The notes: a model not told the origin generated them from the letters alone. Positions 28,115 to 36,301 are shown, numbered from the stretch's first letter. The stretch is DNA of 64,000 bases from DTU053 sp012520115 (GCA_050953725.1 JBMNNB010000001.1:558001-622000); one strand, 5' to 3'. Translations and numbers: made by a program.

Positions 28115-28129
28115 ACTATGATTACGCTA

Positions 28130-28849
28130 TTAACTAATCTGCTGAACCGATAATATGGCTCCGGTACCGTCAGGGAAATTAATAGTCGTGTCAGTATTAG
28201 ATTGCATAATCAATGTGAGAGTATCGTTTGCAACCAAATGCACGAAGTTTGTCAAGGCAAAGGTTACTGTTTCCGATGTTGACATACTTATTATCTGCGT
28301 CATGTTGTTAACGGGTATACCGTTATTATTTACCGAAAGTGTTACATCTGCGTCTTCAGTTGCCTGAGCTGCGACCAGCGCATCCACACGGTACAAACCG
28401 TCCTGATTTATGGTTATAGCATTCGGCGTATCAAAATCTGCAATGATTGAAGAATCGGATTGAATATCCAAAGGCACTGTTGTAATTGTCTCGTCCAGCT
28501 GCAAAGAGTCTGTATCAGACATCAGTGCGCCGTGCGAGAGTATATCCGCCGTAACCATTATCGCACCTTTTGTTTCGAAATCAGGGGAGTAATAAACCGT
28601 GCCGTTGCTGTCATTGCGGAGGTAAACCGTGGCAGGCGCATCAATGAATTCGACTATTCCAAAGCCGCTGGTCTGACCTGTTTTAATAATGTAGCGACCT
28701 TTATATGGATTGACGGTAGACACCGGAGTAAATGATACTCCGTTTGTGGAAGTGCCGGACTGTGTTGCAACCCACCACTGGAACGTATACCTTCCCGGCA
28801 GAGTGAGTGTGATTTCGCCTTTGCCGGCGTTATAGTTTATATAACCGTT
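28130..28849 (-). pseudogene. Beta-rich two-domain protein lacking its start (paralogue of 26988 protein)
   Basis: The coding-like frame extends upstream of the first usable start (GTG, 28723) for at least 42 codons, through GEITLTLPGRYTFQWWVA. This aligns in pattern with the N-terminal half of the protein at 26988. No start codon or ribosome-binding site is found before the frame runs into the preceding gene. The C-terminal part (from about SLQLDETITTVPL) is a beta-sandwich like the BclA/C1q-TNF terminal domain, ending TINFPDGTGAILSVQQIS. It is therefore probably truncated at its 5' end, or translated from GTG as a 197-residue protein. Confidence 0.5.
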
Positions 28850-28868
28850 TATTAAACAGTATAGCTTT

Positions 28869-30467
28869 TTATGCCTTTTGCGAGCCCTTTTCTATATGCT
28901 TTAAGGTCGTTGCCACTAAATCCTTGACCTTCACCTTGCTCATTCCGAAAACCGAGGTCTCCAGCTCACCGTTAAACGGGCTTGTCCATTCCTCATTTAT
29001 GCTCTCTGCACCCTTCATTATTCCCACAATGGAACCGACAGTTGCGCCGTTGCAGTCGGTGTCAAAGCAGGCTTGAACTGCAAGACAAATCGACTTTGTG
29101 AAATCTCCTTTACCGTACAGCAAGGCTGCCGTGACAATGACGGCATTCGGTATGGTATGGCACCAGTCATAGGGGTCGTTTTCATCGTACTGCCGATGAA
29201 TCTTTGTGAAGCACTCATGTTCGCTGACACCGTTTTTATAGTCCTCCAGTACCTTCGTGATTGCTTCATACAGTCTTGAAGTTGCCGGTATCTGGGCAAG
29301 TCCCCCCATAATCACATCTTCAATACTGTCATTGACAGCAGCATAGGCTATCATTGCCGCAACAAACATTTCGCCGTAGATTCCGTTTTTAGTGTGAGAG
29401 ACCGAAGCGTCCCGCCATGCCATTTCTGCCGCAAGTTCGGGATTTCCCGGGTTAATATATCCGTAGTAATCGGCACGAATCTGAGCGCCGATAAACTCAC
29501 GGTAGGGATTCTTATATATAGCGGAATAGGGGGGAACATATCCGTAAATAAAGTTGCGGAAGGCCACACGCTCCGCCGTGCAATATGCGAGCTTGGGCTG
29601 ATAATCCGTCCAGACCCTTGAGACATCATAGGCTGTGAAATCCAGTCCGTATTTTTCTACGAGAACCTGAGCCAATACCGTGTAATTAGTGTCATCATCG
29701 ACAGGGGAGAAGGTAATGGTATCGGCATAGCACCTGTCCTTTAATCTGAATGAAGACCTCTCGCACATTTCGGCGGTAATATCAGTAGACCTGATATATC
29801 TGTGCATGGGGAAGTTACCCGATTCCTTTAAAATCGGATGCAGGTCACCGGTCTTTATGCCCTCAATGGGCTTGCCGAGCAGGCAGCCGCTGATCCTTCC
29901 GAGCCATGCACCGGTAATTTTGCTTTCCAGTTCGGCTGGACTCAAAGTTTTTTGCGCTTCATATTTAAACTCAGGCCTCAAGAGCTTAATATGTTCTAAA
30001 TCAGAAGGCTCATTATATTCATATCCTTCTTTCTGCGGGCTGTTAATGATGATATCAAACAATACATCCGCAATCTGCTCCTTGTGCTTACTTGCGGGCA
30101 TTTTTGAAACGGCAGTAATCAAATCGCTGTATTTCTCAATATCCTTGCCCTCTTCAACGGATTCTCTGTACTCACAGGGCAGCTGTGAGGAATATGACTC
30201 CCAGTCGTGAATCTTCTCATAGGCGGGCTGCATCTTTTTGTCGTATGCCAGCTCTTCGACTATACGCCCGTCGCTTCTTAAAACCAGCGCATCTAATGAT
30301 ATATTAAAGAATTTCGCTATTTTAATAATGTTATTTATATCGGGCAGAGCCTCGCCGTATTCCCATTTCTGCACCGTCTGGCGGGATACATTAAGTATCT
30401 GCGCAAACTTCTCCTGAGTCAGATTGGCATCTGTCCTGAGCTTTGAAATAGATAACCCTAAGTCCAT
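28869..30467 (-). CDS. XRE-family HTH fused to ADP-ribosylglycohydrolase
   Basis: 532 residues. An N-terminal Cro/C1-type helix-turn-helix (about 4-62; LTQEKFAQILNVSRQTVQKWE) is followed by a 110-residue linker. An ADP-ribosylglycohydrolase domain (about 183-520) starts at SKITGAWLGRISGCLLG and has the metal motifs DDDT (257-260) and FDTDCNGATVG (468-478). Members of the family remove ADP-ribose from proteins, nucleic acids or small molecules. The fusion suggests DNA-binding control linked to an ADP-ribosyl signal (inference). The ATG at 30467 has AAAGGA 9 bases upstream; an in-frame GTG at 30485 is less likely. Own promoter upstream. Confidence 0.85.
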   Translation of the reverse strand: MDLGLSISKLRTDANLTQEKFAQILNVSRQTVQKWEYGEALPDINNIIKIAKFFNISLDALVLRSDGRIVEELAYDKKMQPAYEKIHDWESYSSQLPCEYRESVEEGKDIEKYSDLITAVSKMPASKHKEQIADVLFDIIINSPQKEGYEYNEPSDLEHIKLLRPEFKYEAQKTLSPAELESKITGAWLGRISGCLLGKPIEGIKTGDLHPILKESGNFPMHRYIRSTDITAEMCERSSFRLKDRCYADTITFSPVDDDTNYTVLAQVLVEKYGLDFTAYDVSRVWTDYQPKLAYCTAERVAFRNFIYGYVPPYSAIYKNPYREFIGAQIRADYYGYINPGNPELAAEMAWRDASVSHTKNGIYGEMFVAAMIAYAAVNDSIEDVIMGGLAQIPATSRLYEAITKVLEDYKNGVSEHECFTKIHRQYDENDPYDWCHTIPNAVIVTAALLYGKGDFTKSICLAVQACFDTDCNGATVGSIVGIMKGAESINEEWTSPFNGELETSVFGMSKVKVKDLVATTLKHIEKGSQKA

Positions 30468-30532
30468 ATTTGTCATTCCTTTCACAAAAAAAGCATAAAA
30501 TGCGGCACAAACATTTTCAATAATCCAATCTT

Positions 30533-30561
30533 ATTATGCTATTTGCCTGTGCTTTTTGCAA
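30533..30561 (-). promoter_or_regulatory. Promoter of HTH-ARH gene
   Basis: Minus strand: -35 TTGCAA (30556-30561), 17-base spacer, -10 CATAAT (30533-30538). Confidence 0.65.
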
Positions 30562-30679
30562 CCATTTATAATTTGCATTAAATGCAATGAAGAATAGCCT
30601 TTAGCTGCAATCAGTATTGCTTTGAGTTTGATATAGGCTTATACTTTCAATAGTTAAAATAAAAGTAGGAGCTGAAGAA

Positions 30680-31534
30680 ATGAAACGCAGGGAAGAGCCA
30701 AAGAATGTAATCCGCATAATGTCAACAAATACGCTGTTTGACAAGACGGCGGCAGACAGGACACCGCTGCTGTATGAAAATTACATGCATTATTCGCCCG
30801 ACATAATCGGTTTTCAGGAGATAAACAAGGTGTTTCACGAAAAGCTTATCCCCCTTCTTACAGACGGTGAATACGCCATGATAAAAGCGTGGCCCCATGA
30901 GAGCCGCAAGCGTGAGTCGGAGAAGAATTCAATTTCAAAGAAATACCCCGCCGTGAATTATTTCCCCATACTCTACAAGCGAAACCGTTTTGAGGAGGTC
31001 GAATCGGGATTTTATATGTACCGTTCCACATGGACTGAGACAAAGGGCGTAAGCTGGGCGGTATTGTCAGACAGACAGAGCGGCAAGCTGCTTGCCCACC
31101 TTAACACCCATGCCGCAATAATTCTCAGCTCGTATGTCATAGAAAACCTTACCCCCGACCTCGACGAGGAATGGCGGCTCGACAACTGCCGTGAGATGCT
31201 CGAAACAATAGCCGAAATTGAGGCGAAGTACCCCGCAATCCCGTTCTTCTTAACCGGTGATTTCAACAGCAACGAGCTTTCACCCTCTTACGGGAAATAT
31301 ATAGAGAGCGGCTTTGCAGACGCAAAATATGTAGCCGAGAAAAAATCCACTCACAATATCGGCACCTTTCACAAATTGGGCGAACTCCCGCAGAGAGGAG
31401 AAGATTTTTACCCGATTGACCATATTTTCCTCCTCCCGGACAGGGCCAGAGTGCTGGTGCACAGCATTGAAACCCGCCAGCCCGTTCTCGACGCCAGCGA
31501 CCACTGCATGGTATATGCGGATGTAATAATCTAA
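30680..31534 (+). CDS. Endonuclease/exonuclease/phosphatase (EEP) family protein
   Basis: 284 residues of the DNase I-like EEP fold. Key motifs are IMSTNTLFD at the N-terminus, PDIIGFQEI (metal-binding Glu), LNTHAA, FFLTGDFNSNE (Asp-Asn pair) and DASDHCMV (Asp-His pair) near the C-terminus. No signal peptide, so probably a cytosolic phosphodiesterase. Members cleave DNA, RNA, lipids or nucleotides, and the substrate is not clear. Single gene, divergent from the HTH-ARH gene, with an AGGAG site before the ATG. Confidence 0.85.
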   Translation: MKRREEPKNVIRIMSTNTLFDKTAADRTPLLYENYMHYSPDIIGFQEINKVFHEKLIPLLTDGEYAMIKAWPHESRKRESEKNSISKKYPAVNYFPILYKRNRFEEVESGFYMYRSTWTETKGVSWAVLSDRQSGKLLAHLNTHAAIILSSYVIENLTPDLDEEWRLDNCREMLETIAEIEAKYPAIPFFLTGDFNSNELSPSYGKYIESGFADAKYVAEKKSTHNIGTFHKLGELPQRGEDFYPIDHIFLLPDRARVLVHSIETRQPVLDASDHCMVYADVII

Positions 31535-31544
31535 TAAGAACTAA

Positions 31545-31590
31545 AAATCCGAACCGTTCTCCAATCGGAAAAGGTTCGGATTTTCTCTTT
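31545..31590 (+). terminator. Intrinsic terminator after EEP gene
   Basis: AAATCCGAACC pairs with GGTTCGGATTT over 17 bases, followed by TCTCTTT. Confidence 0.75.
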
Positions 31591-31610
31591 GTTGGAAATA
31601 TGAATACCAT

Positions 31611-31647
31611 AAAAAAGCCGCCAGCCCTTAAACTAAAAGGACTGGCG
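31611..31647 (-). terminator. Intrinsic terminator after tRNA-Ala
   Basis: Minus strand: CGCCAGTCCTT pairs with AAGGGCTGGCG, followed by GCTTTTTT. Confidence 0.85.
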
Positions 31648-31651
31648 TTTT

Positions 31652-31727
<76 letters not shown>

Positions 31728-31753
31728 ATATTCGTGCGGTGAACACGGTGATT

Positions 31754-31782
31754 ATATTAGCATATAAAGAGCCTTTAGTCAA
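31754..31782 (-). promoter_or_regulatory. Promoter of tRNA-Ala
   Basis: Minus strand: -35 TTGACT (31777-31782), 17-base spacer, -10 TAATAT (31754-31759). Confidence 0.7.
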
Positions 31783-31848
31783 TACTTTTTATTCTGGATT
31801 TATCTGCAAAGCTTTCTGAAAAATAGTAGGTCTTATTCACATTGCCCC

Positions 31849-31878
31849 TTGACTATTGCGGATTGTTGATAGTATAAT
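31849..31878 (+). promoter_or_regulatory. Promoter of pyrB operon
   Basis: -35 TTGACT (31849-31854), 18-base spacer, -10 TATAAT (31873-31878). The predicted transcript starts near 31885, leaving a leader of about 210 bases. Confidence 0.8.
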
Positions 31879-31916
31879 ACTTTAAAAGCAAATGGTGAAT
31901 ACTGGAGGATGTGCTT

Positions 31917-32057
31917 ATGAGACAGGGCAGAAAAAGCTTATTTAATACGCATCCTGCTTCATTTTTCAGGAGCAACACCACCTTCAATGTTTCGCCGTTA
32001 AGAGAACACGGTTCAGTTTTCATTTACAATATAAAAAGACTTAAAGAGGATTTTTGA
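31917..32057 (+). CDS. Leader peptide of pyrB operon (pyrL-like)
   Basis: 46 codons from an ATG with GGAGG 8 bases upstream, ending in a TGA (32055-32057) that lies inside the 5' arm and loop of a strong terminator. In E. coli, pyrBI is controlled by a leader peptide (pyrL, 44 codons) whose translation, when coupled to RNA polymerase slowed by low UTP, blocks the attenuator. The same geometry is seen here: leader ORF, T-rich stretch, and stop in the attenuator. The amino-acid sequence (MRQGRKSLFN...) is unrelated. Control by pyrimidine level is inferred. Confidence 0.65.
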   Translation: MRQGRKSLFNTHPASFFRSNTTFNVSPLREHGSVFIYNIKRLKEDF

Positions 32058-32080
32058 TTCTATTCAAAAATCCTTTTTTT
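32048..32080 (+). terminator. Attenuator before pyrB
   Basis: GGATTTTTGA pairs perfectly with TCAAAAATCC over TTCTAT, followed by seven T. It lies 17 bases before pyrB and overlaps the last codons of the leader peptide, so ribosomes finishing the peptide would disrupt it. Confidence 0.9.
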
Positions 32081-32096
32081 ATGTCAGGGAGGTTTT

Positions 32097-33008
32097 ATGA
32101 GGCATTTAATCAGTATTACGGATTTAACGAAAGAAGAAATCGACGAGCTGATAGAGCTGTCAGACAAAATTATTGCAAATCCCACGGATTATCAGGAGGT
32201 TTGCCGCAATAAAAAGCTTGCCACTCTGTTTTTTGAGCCCAGCACAAGGACGAGACTCAGCTTCGAGGCAGCAATGCTTGAGCTCGGCGGCAGTATCTTA
32301 GGCTTCTCCTCGGCGGATACAAGCTCCGCCGCAAAGGGAGAGAGCGTAACCGATACCATAAGGACAGTCGGCTGCTATGCGGATATCATAGCAATGCGCC
32401 ACAGCAAGGAGGGCGCACCCCTTGCCGCTTCTATGAAGTCCATGGTTCCGATTATAAATGCGGGCGACGGCGGCCATCAGCACCCGACCCAGACCCTGAC
32501 CGACCTTCTGACAATCCAGAGGGAAAAGGGCAAAATAGGCGATATCACCGTCGGCTTCTGCGGTGATCTTCAGTTCGGCAGGACGGTTCACTCCCTAATC
32601 AGCGCACTGTTAAGGTATCAGGGTATTAAATTCGTGCTGATTTCCCCCAACGAGCTTAAAATCCCCGGCTATCTAAAGGATTCCTTAAAGCACCATAAGG
32701 CGAATTTCAGCGAGCACGAAATACTTGAGGATGTCATCGACGGCCTTGACGTGCTTTATATGACAAGGGTTCAGCGTGAAAGATTCTTTAACGAGGCCGA
32801 TTATGTAAGGCTGAAGGACAGCTATATACTCACTCTTGATAAACTGAAGGCAGCCAAAAAAGACCTTTCGATTCTTCATCCGCTGCCGAGGGTAAACGAA
32901 ATAGCGGTCGAGGTCGACGACGACCCGAGAGCCTGCTATTTCAGACAGGTTTTAAACGGCAAATATATAAGAATGGCTTTGATTATGAAGCTTCTTGAGT
33001 TAGTATAA
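32097..33008 (+). CDS. pyrB: Aspartate carbamoyltransferase, catalytic chain
   Basis: 303 residues. It condenses aspartate with carbamoyl phosphate, the committed step of pyrimidine synthesis. The carbamoyl-phosphate motif FFEPSTRTRLSFE is near residue 45, with GDGGHQHPTQTLTD and HPLPRVNEI also present. The ATG follows GGGAGG. It is first of pyrB-pyrI-deoC and preceded by the leader peptide and attenuator. With a separate regulatory chain the holoenzyme should be the allosteric, ATP/CTP-controlled type. Confidence 0.97.
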   Translation: MRHLISITDLTKEEIDELIELSDKIIANPTDYQEVCRNKKLATLFFEPSTRTRLSFEAAMLELGGSILGFSSADTSSAAKGESVTDTIRTVGCYADIIAMRHSKEGAPLAASMKSMVPIINAGDGGHQHPTQTLTDLLTIQREKGKIGDITVGFCGDLQFGRTVHSLISALLRYQGIKFVLISPNELKIPGYLKDSLKHHKANFSEHEILEDVIDGLDVLYMTRVQRERFFNEADYVRLKDSYILTLDKLKAAKKDLSILHPLPRVNEIAVEVDDDPRACYFRQVLNGKYIRMALIMKLLELV

Positions 33009-33045
33009 GTTTTTGAATCAATACAAGCAAAGAGAGGGAGCAAAT

Positions 33046-33474
33046 ATGAACGTTGACGGCATTAACAGCGGCTTTGTGCTGGACCACATAACAGCCGGCA
33101 AGGGTATGGAGATATATAAGGCGCTCGAATTGGATAAGCTTGATTGCTCGGTGGCAGTAATCCAGAATGTTAAGAGCACCAAGTACGGACGCAAGGACAT
33201 AATAAAAATCGACTGTATGATTGACCTGAACTTTGACAACTTAGGCTATATCGACAGGAATATCACGGTAAACACCATTAAGGACGGCAAGCTGATTGAC
33301 AAAAGACACATCTCCCCGCCGAAAGTCTTGGTCAATATTCTGCGTTGCAAAAACCCCCGCTGCATAACCTCCACCGAGAGGGGAGTAGACCATATTTTTA
33401 AGCTTGGCGAGGGTAAAGACTCAGTCTATCGCTGCGTATACTGCGAATCCGACCATAAGGAGATAACACTGTAA
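33046..33474 (+). CDS. pyrI: Aspartate carbamoyltransferase, regulatory chain
   Basis: 142 residues. The N-terminal allosteric domain binds nucleotides (GFVLDHITAGKGMEIYKAL). The C-terminal zinc domain has four cysteines in CKNPRC and CVYC. ATG at 33046 with GAGGGAG 6 bases upstream was chosen over an earlier in-frame ATG at 33013 that lies next to the pyrB stop. In the same operon as pyrB, which it regulates by forming the c6r6 holoenzyme. Confidence 0.95.
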   Translation: MNVDGINSGFVLDHITAGKGMEIYKALELDKLDCSVAVIQNVKSTKYGRKDIIKIDCMIDLNFDNLGYIDRNITVNTIKDGKLIDKRHISPPKVLVNILRCKNPRCITSTERGVDHIFKLGEGKDSVYRCVYCESDHKEITL

Positions 33475-33476
33475 TA

Positions 33477-34142
33477 ATGGATATTAATGAGATAGTAAGC
33501 CGTGTGGACCACACCATTTTAAAGCCCGAAGCTGTTTGGACGGACGTTGAAAGGGTCTGCAACGAGGCTGTTAAGTACAATACCGCAAGCGTCTGCATTC
33601 CGCCCTCCTTTGTAAAAAGGGTCAGGAGTGCGTTCCCGAACCTTAACATCTGTACCGTAATAGGCTTTCCGAACGGCTATAACTCCCCCCTGGTAAAGGA
33701 GTATGAAGCAAGGATGGCTTTGTCCGACGGCGCCGACGAAATCGATATGGTAATCAATATCGGGCTTGTTAAGGAAGGCCGCTATGACGAGGTTCTTGCA
33801 GAAATTCTGCTTATCAGGGATGTTTGCCGGGACAAGATTCTGAAGGTAATCATCGAAACCTGCCTTTTAAATGAGGAAGAAAAGACAGAGATGTGCAAAG
33901 TAGTCACAAGGGCAGGGGCGGATTATATCAAGACATCTACCGGCTTTTCTTCAGGCGGCGCCACAAGGCGTGACATACTGCTTTTTAAGGAGCATATAGG
34001 CGAGGCAGTAAAAATCAAGGCTGCAGGCGGCATAAAAAGCCTTGAGGACGCTTCTGATTTCATCGCCTTTGGTGCAGACAGGCTTGGCACCAGCTCAATA
34101 ATAAGGCTGATTGACGGGCAAAAGAACGAAAACGGCTATTAA
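33477..34142 (+). CDS. deoC: Deoxyribose-phosphate aldolase
   Basis: 221 residues, class I aldolase that splits 2-deoxyribose-5-phosphate into acetaldehyde and glyceraldehyde-3-phosphate. The Schiff-base lysine is K152 in YIKTSTGF, and VKIKAAGGIK carries the second active-site lysine; DHTILKP is at the N-terminus. It begins 2 bases after pyrI. Linking deoxynucleoside breakdown to pyrimidine synthesis in one operon fits nucleotide recycling. Confidence 0.95.
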   Translation: MDINEIVSRVDHTILKPEAVWTDVERVCNEAVKYNTASVCIPPSFVKRVRSAFPNLNICTVIGFPNGYNSPLVKEYEARMALSDGADEIDMVINIGLVKEGRYDEVLAEILLIRDVCRDKILKVIIETCLLNEEEKTEMCKVVTRAGADYIKTSTGFSSGGATRRDILLFKEHIGEAVKIKAAGGIKSLEDASDFIAFGADRLGTSSIIRLIDGQKNENGY

Positions 34143-34159
34143 CTGAAGGGAGCTATAAA

Positions 34160-34498
34160 ATGGCTAAGTACGAAGTTTTTTTAAAGGGCGATTTTCACAA
34201 AATTATTACTGCCGTTGATTTGGCCGTAATGGGCAAGAGCATCAGCGCAAGCCTTGAGGACAGCTCTTATTACGAGTCAGGCGATGTTAAGCTTGCGGTC
34301 AGGGTATATGAGCGGTACAGCTATCTCGGAAATAACAGGGTCAGCCTGAATATAACCCTGCTGCAGAACGGTCAGGATATCAAGTTTACGGCCATATCCT
34401 CCGGCGGCAGCAGCGCAGTGTTCTTTAAGATGAATACAATAGGTGAAGAAAACTTTTTAAGCACCATTATAGATACGGTTCAGCAATTCATGCTCTGA
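34160..34498 (+). CDS. Small conserved protein (DUF6054-like)
   Basis: 112 residues beginning MAKYEVFLKGDF, with SISASLEDSSYY, VRVYERYSYLGNNRVSLN and SGGSSAVFFKMN. I recall the same pattern in uncharacterised Firmicutes proteins of the DUF6054 type, always of about 110 residues. No signal peptide or membrane helix. It lies 17 bases after deoC and ends at a terminator, so it is the last gene of the pyrB operon. Function unknown. Confidence 0.65.
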   Translation: MAKYEVFLKGDFHKIITAVDLAVMGKSISASLEDSSYYESGDVKLAVRVYERYSYLGNNRVSLNITLLQNGQDIKFTAISSGGSSAVFFKMNTIGEENFLSTIIDTVQQFML

Positions 34499-34501
34499 CA
34501 A

Positions 34502-34533
34502 AAAAGTCCGGCTCTGCCGGGCTTTGTTTTTTT
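34502..34533 (+). terminator. Intrinsic terminator of pyrB operon
   Basis: AAAGTCCGGC pairs with GCCGGGCTTT (one GU) over TCT, followed by GTTTTTTT. Confidence 0.88.
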
Positions 34534-34569
34534 GCCATAAAGTAATCCTCTTATTTAAATGCTTTTTCA

Positions 34570-34598
34570 TTGACGAGTTTCTTTATAGATGATATACT
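34570..34598 (+). promoter_or_regulatory. Promoter of FNT gene
   Basis: -35 TTGACG (34570-34575), 17-base spacer, -10 TATACT (34593-34598). Confidence 0.78.
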
Positions 34599-34641
34599 CG
34601 TCGATGTTTGCGTCTGCAAAAGTATTTAAATTGAGGGATTT

Positions 34642-35277
34642 ATGTTAAAACAGTTCATTAAGGCCTGTCTTGGCGGCCTTGCTATTTCCATCGGTGCGGT
34701 GGCCTATCTTTCCGTAGACAACAAGGTAATAGGCTCTTTTTTATTTTCACTCGGAATTTTCACTATTTACAGCTTCGGCTTCAGCTTATATACGGGCAAG
34801 GTTTGCTTTATTCCGAACAAAGAGCCGTCATTCTGCAAAAATGTCGGCATCACATATTTGGGCAACGCAGTCGGAACCGTTTTAACGGGGCTGATACTGC
34901 CATTTACAAAGCTCAAAAAGCTAATCCCCGCCCTTCAGGTCGTCGTGGAGCAAAAGCTTAATGACACTCTGTTAAGCTCCTTCATTATGGCAATTCTTTG
35001 CGGAGTTTTAATCTGCATTTCGGTTATGGGCTATATTAAGATTAAGGACGGCCTCGGTAAATACATTGCCCTTATTTTGCCCATAATGGTCTTTATTCTG
35101 TCCGGCTTTGAGCACAGCATAGCAAATCTTTTCTATTACACCTTTGCTTCTTCTTGGAGCTTTAAGGCCGTAATTTACTCATTTTTCATAGCAATAGGCA
35201 ACTGTCTGGGTGGGATGCTCATCCCCCTTGCAGTTAAATACACAGAGGGCAGCAAATTAGGCTGCGAAGAAAAATAA
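34642..35277 (+). CDS. Formate/nitrite transporter (FNT) family channel
   Basis: 211 residues with about six membrane helices. The family signatures are LCGVLICISV (C/G-rich broken helix) and GFEHSIANLFY, which holds the conserved FEHSIAN region of formate/nitrite/hydrosulfide channels. It is shorter than the usual 250-280, mainly because the N-terminus starts directly in the first helix. In a fermenting anaerobe formate export is the likeliest role, but nitrite or hydrosulfide cannot be excluded. Single gene with promoter and terminator. Confidence 0.85.
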   Translation: MLKQFIKACLGGLAISIGAVAYLSVDNKVIGSFLFSLGIFTIYSFGFSLYTGKVCFIPNKEPSFCKNVGITYLGNAVGTVLTGLILPFTKLKKLIPALQVVVEQKLNDTLLSSFIMAILCGVLICISVMGYIKIKDGLGKYIALILPIMVFILSGFEHSIANLFYYTFASSWSFKAVIYSFFIAIGNCLGGMLIPLAVKYTEGSKLGCEEK

Positions 35278-35297
35278 CCATAAGCGAAAATCTTAAG

Positions 35298-35319
35298 GAC
35301 CGCTAATGCGGTCTTTTTT
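35298..35319 (+). terminator. Intrinsic terminator after FNT gene
   Basis: GACCGC pairs with GCGGTC over TAAT, followed by six T. Confidence 0.88.
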
Positions 35320-35330
35320 GTTTTCTATGA

Positions 35331-35419
35331 ACCATAAATCGACAAAAGCATAGTATGTACTGAGCTGCTCTGAGCTTGACCCGCTTAGAGCCTTAACGGC
35401 TAAGTCAGCTCAGTATCAG
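35331..35419 (+). promoter_or_regulatory. Possible sporulation promoter and branched leader RNA
   Basis: AC (35331), 16 bases, CATAGTATG (35349) resembles a sigma-K promoter with one mismatch. Just downstream, TACTGAGCTG pairs with CAGCTCAGTA and encloses two further hairpins (GCTCTGAGC with GCTTAGAGC; GCC-TTAAC-GGC), a three-way junction. Part of the second arm can pair instead with GGCTAAG. No known riboswitch class matches. Confidence 0.35.
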
Positions 35420-35461
35420 TCGTGTTAAACACTAAAATAAACTATTAAGGGAGATTTCAAA

Positions 35462-36301
35462 ATGTATTACTACTATTATAAGGATGCGGGCTTACCTGTC
35501 AGAAAAGATGATTCGAAGAAAGGCCCGGACGGACATTCCTGTCCGTTTTGTTCCGATGTATATGACAATGCCCCGAACACCATCTGCACCTGTCCGAAGT
35601 GTAGGCAACAGAGAGCCGAGGCTGAAAGCAATGTAAGACAGCAGGCTTATTACGAAGATTTCGATTATCCCGAGTACGTCCGTGAAGATGAGTATGACAG
35701 GCGTGAAATAAGGCGTGAATACTCAGACGATGACCGCGCTCAGGAGTTCAGAGCTCCGGAGAAAAGATGGGAAGAAAGAGATGATGAGGATTTCAGAGAC
35801 GACAGAATCCGTGAGTATCGCAGAGATGACAGATACGAGGATTACGAGGCTCAGAGATACGACAGAGGCGATGATCGCAGGGATGACTTCAAGTGTGATA
35901 AGAAGAAGGACAAAGACCGCTGCTGCGTAAAAGTTGTTGTGAATGTAAACGTCGACAAGGAATTTGAGAAATGCTGCGAAAAAAAGCACAGACCGCCCCA
36001 CAAGGATAAAGACCACTGCGAATGCTGCGAGTTCGAGGTAATCCTGTGCGAAAAAAAGCCTTGCCCGCCGCATCACTGTGACAAAAAGCCCTGTGAGCGC
36101 TGCAAATGCGTTCCCTGCTGCTGCGAAGTAAAGCCCTGCCCTCCTCATCGGGACAAGGATGAATGCGACCATTTAGGCCCGCCCCACTGCTACGATGATT
36201 ATTGTCATCCCTGCAACAGCGAGCCTTGCGGCTGTGAGAGAAATCAGGGTTATCCCGAATTTGAATACGAGCATTTTGACGGCTATTGGGAAGAGCAGTA
36301 G
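35462..36301 (+). CDS. Cys/His-rich, highly charged low-complexity protein
   Basis: 279 residues, function unknown. The N-terminus starts MYYYYYKDAG and holds a CPFC...CTCPKC zinc-ribbon-like set. The middle (about 60-140) is almost only D, E, R and Y. The C-terminal half has more than 25 Cys and many His, including CERCKCVPCCC and CPPHHCDKKPC. A short hydrophobic beta-like segment (CCVKVVVNVNVD) recalls spore-coat proteins. The composition suits metal binding and/or cross-linking in a spore coat, and the following operon imports zinc. Both roles are inference. Start has GGGAG upstream. Confidence 0.6.
   Translation: MYYYYYKDAGLPVRKDDSKKGPDGHSCPFCSDVYDNAPNTICTCPKCRQQRAEAESNVRQQAYYEDFDYPEYVREDEYDRREIRREYSDDDRAQEFRAPEKRWEERDDEDFRDDRIREYRRDDRYEDYEAQRYDRGDDRRDDFKCDKKKDKDRCCVKVVVNVNVDKEFEKCCEKKHRPPHKDKDHCECCEFEVILCEKKPCPPHHCDKKPCERCKCVPCCCEVKPCPPHRDKDECDHLGPPHCYDDYCHPCNSEPCGCERNQGYPEFEYEHFDGYWEEQ

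Noticed and set aside
31885..32096. PyrR-binding loop in the pyrB leader
   Set aside because: No anti-antiterminator hairpin with the usual PyrR loop is visible; the leader is occupied by the peptide ORF and a single terminator.
35353..35419. Assignment of the branched leader to a NiCo, manganese (yybP-ykoY) or T-box element
   Set aside because: None of the conserved core bases of these classes could be found, and no terminator follows.
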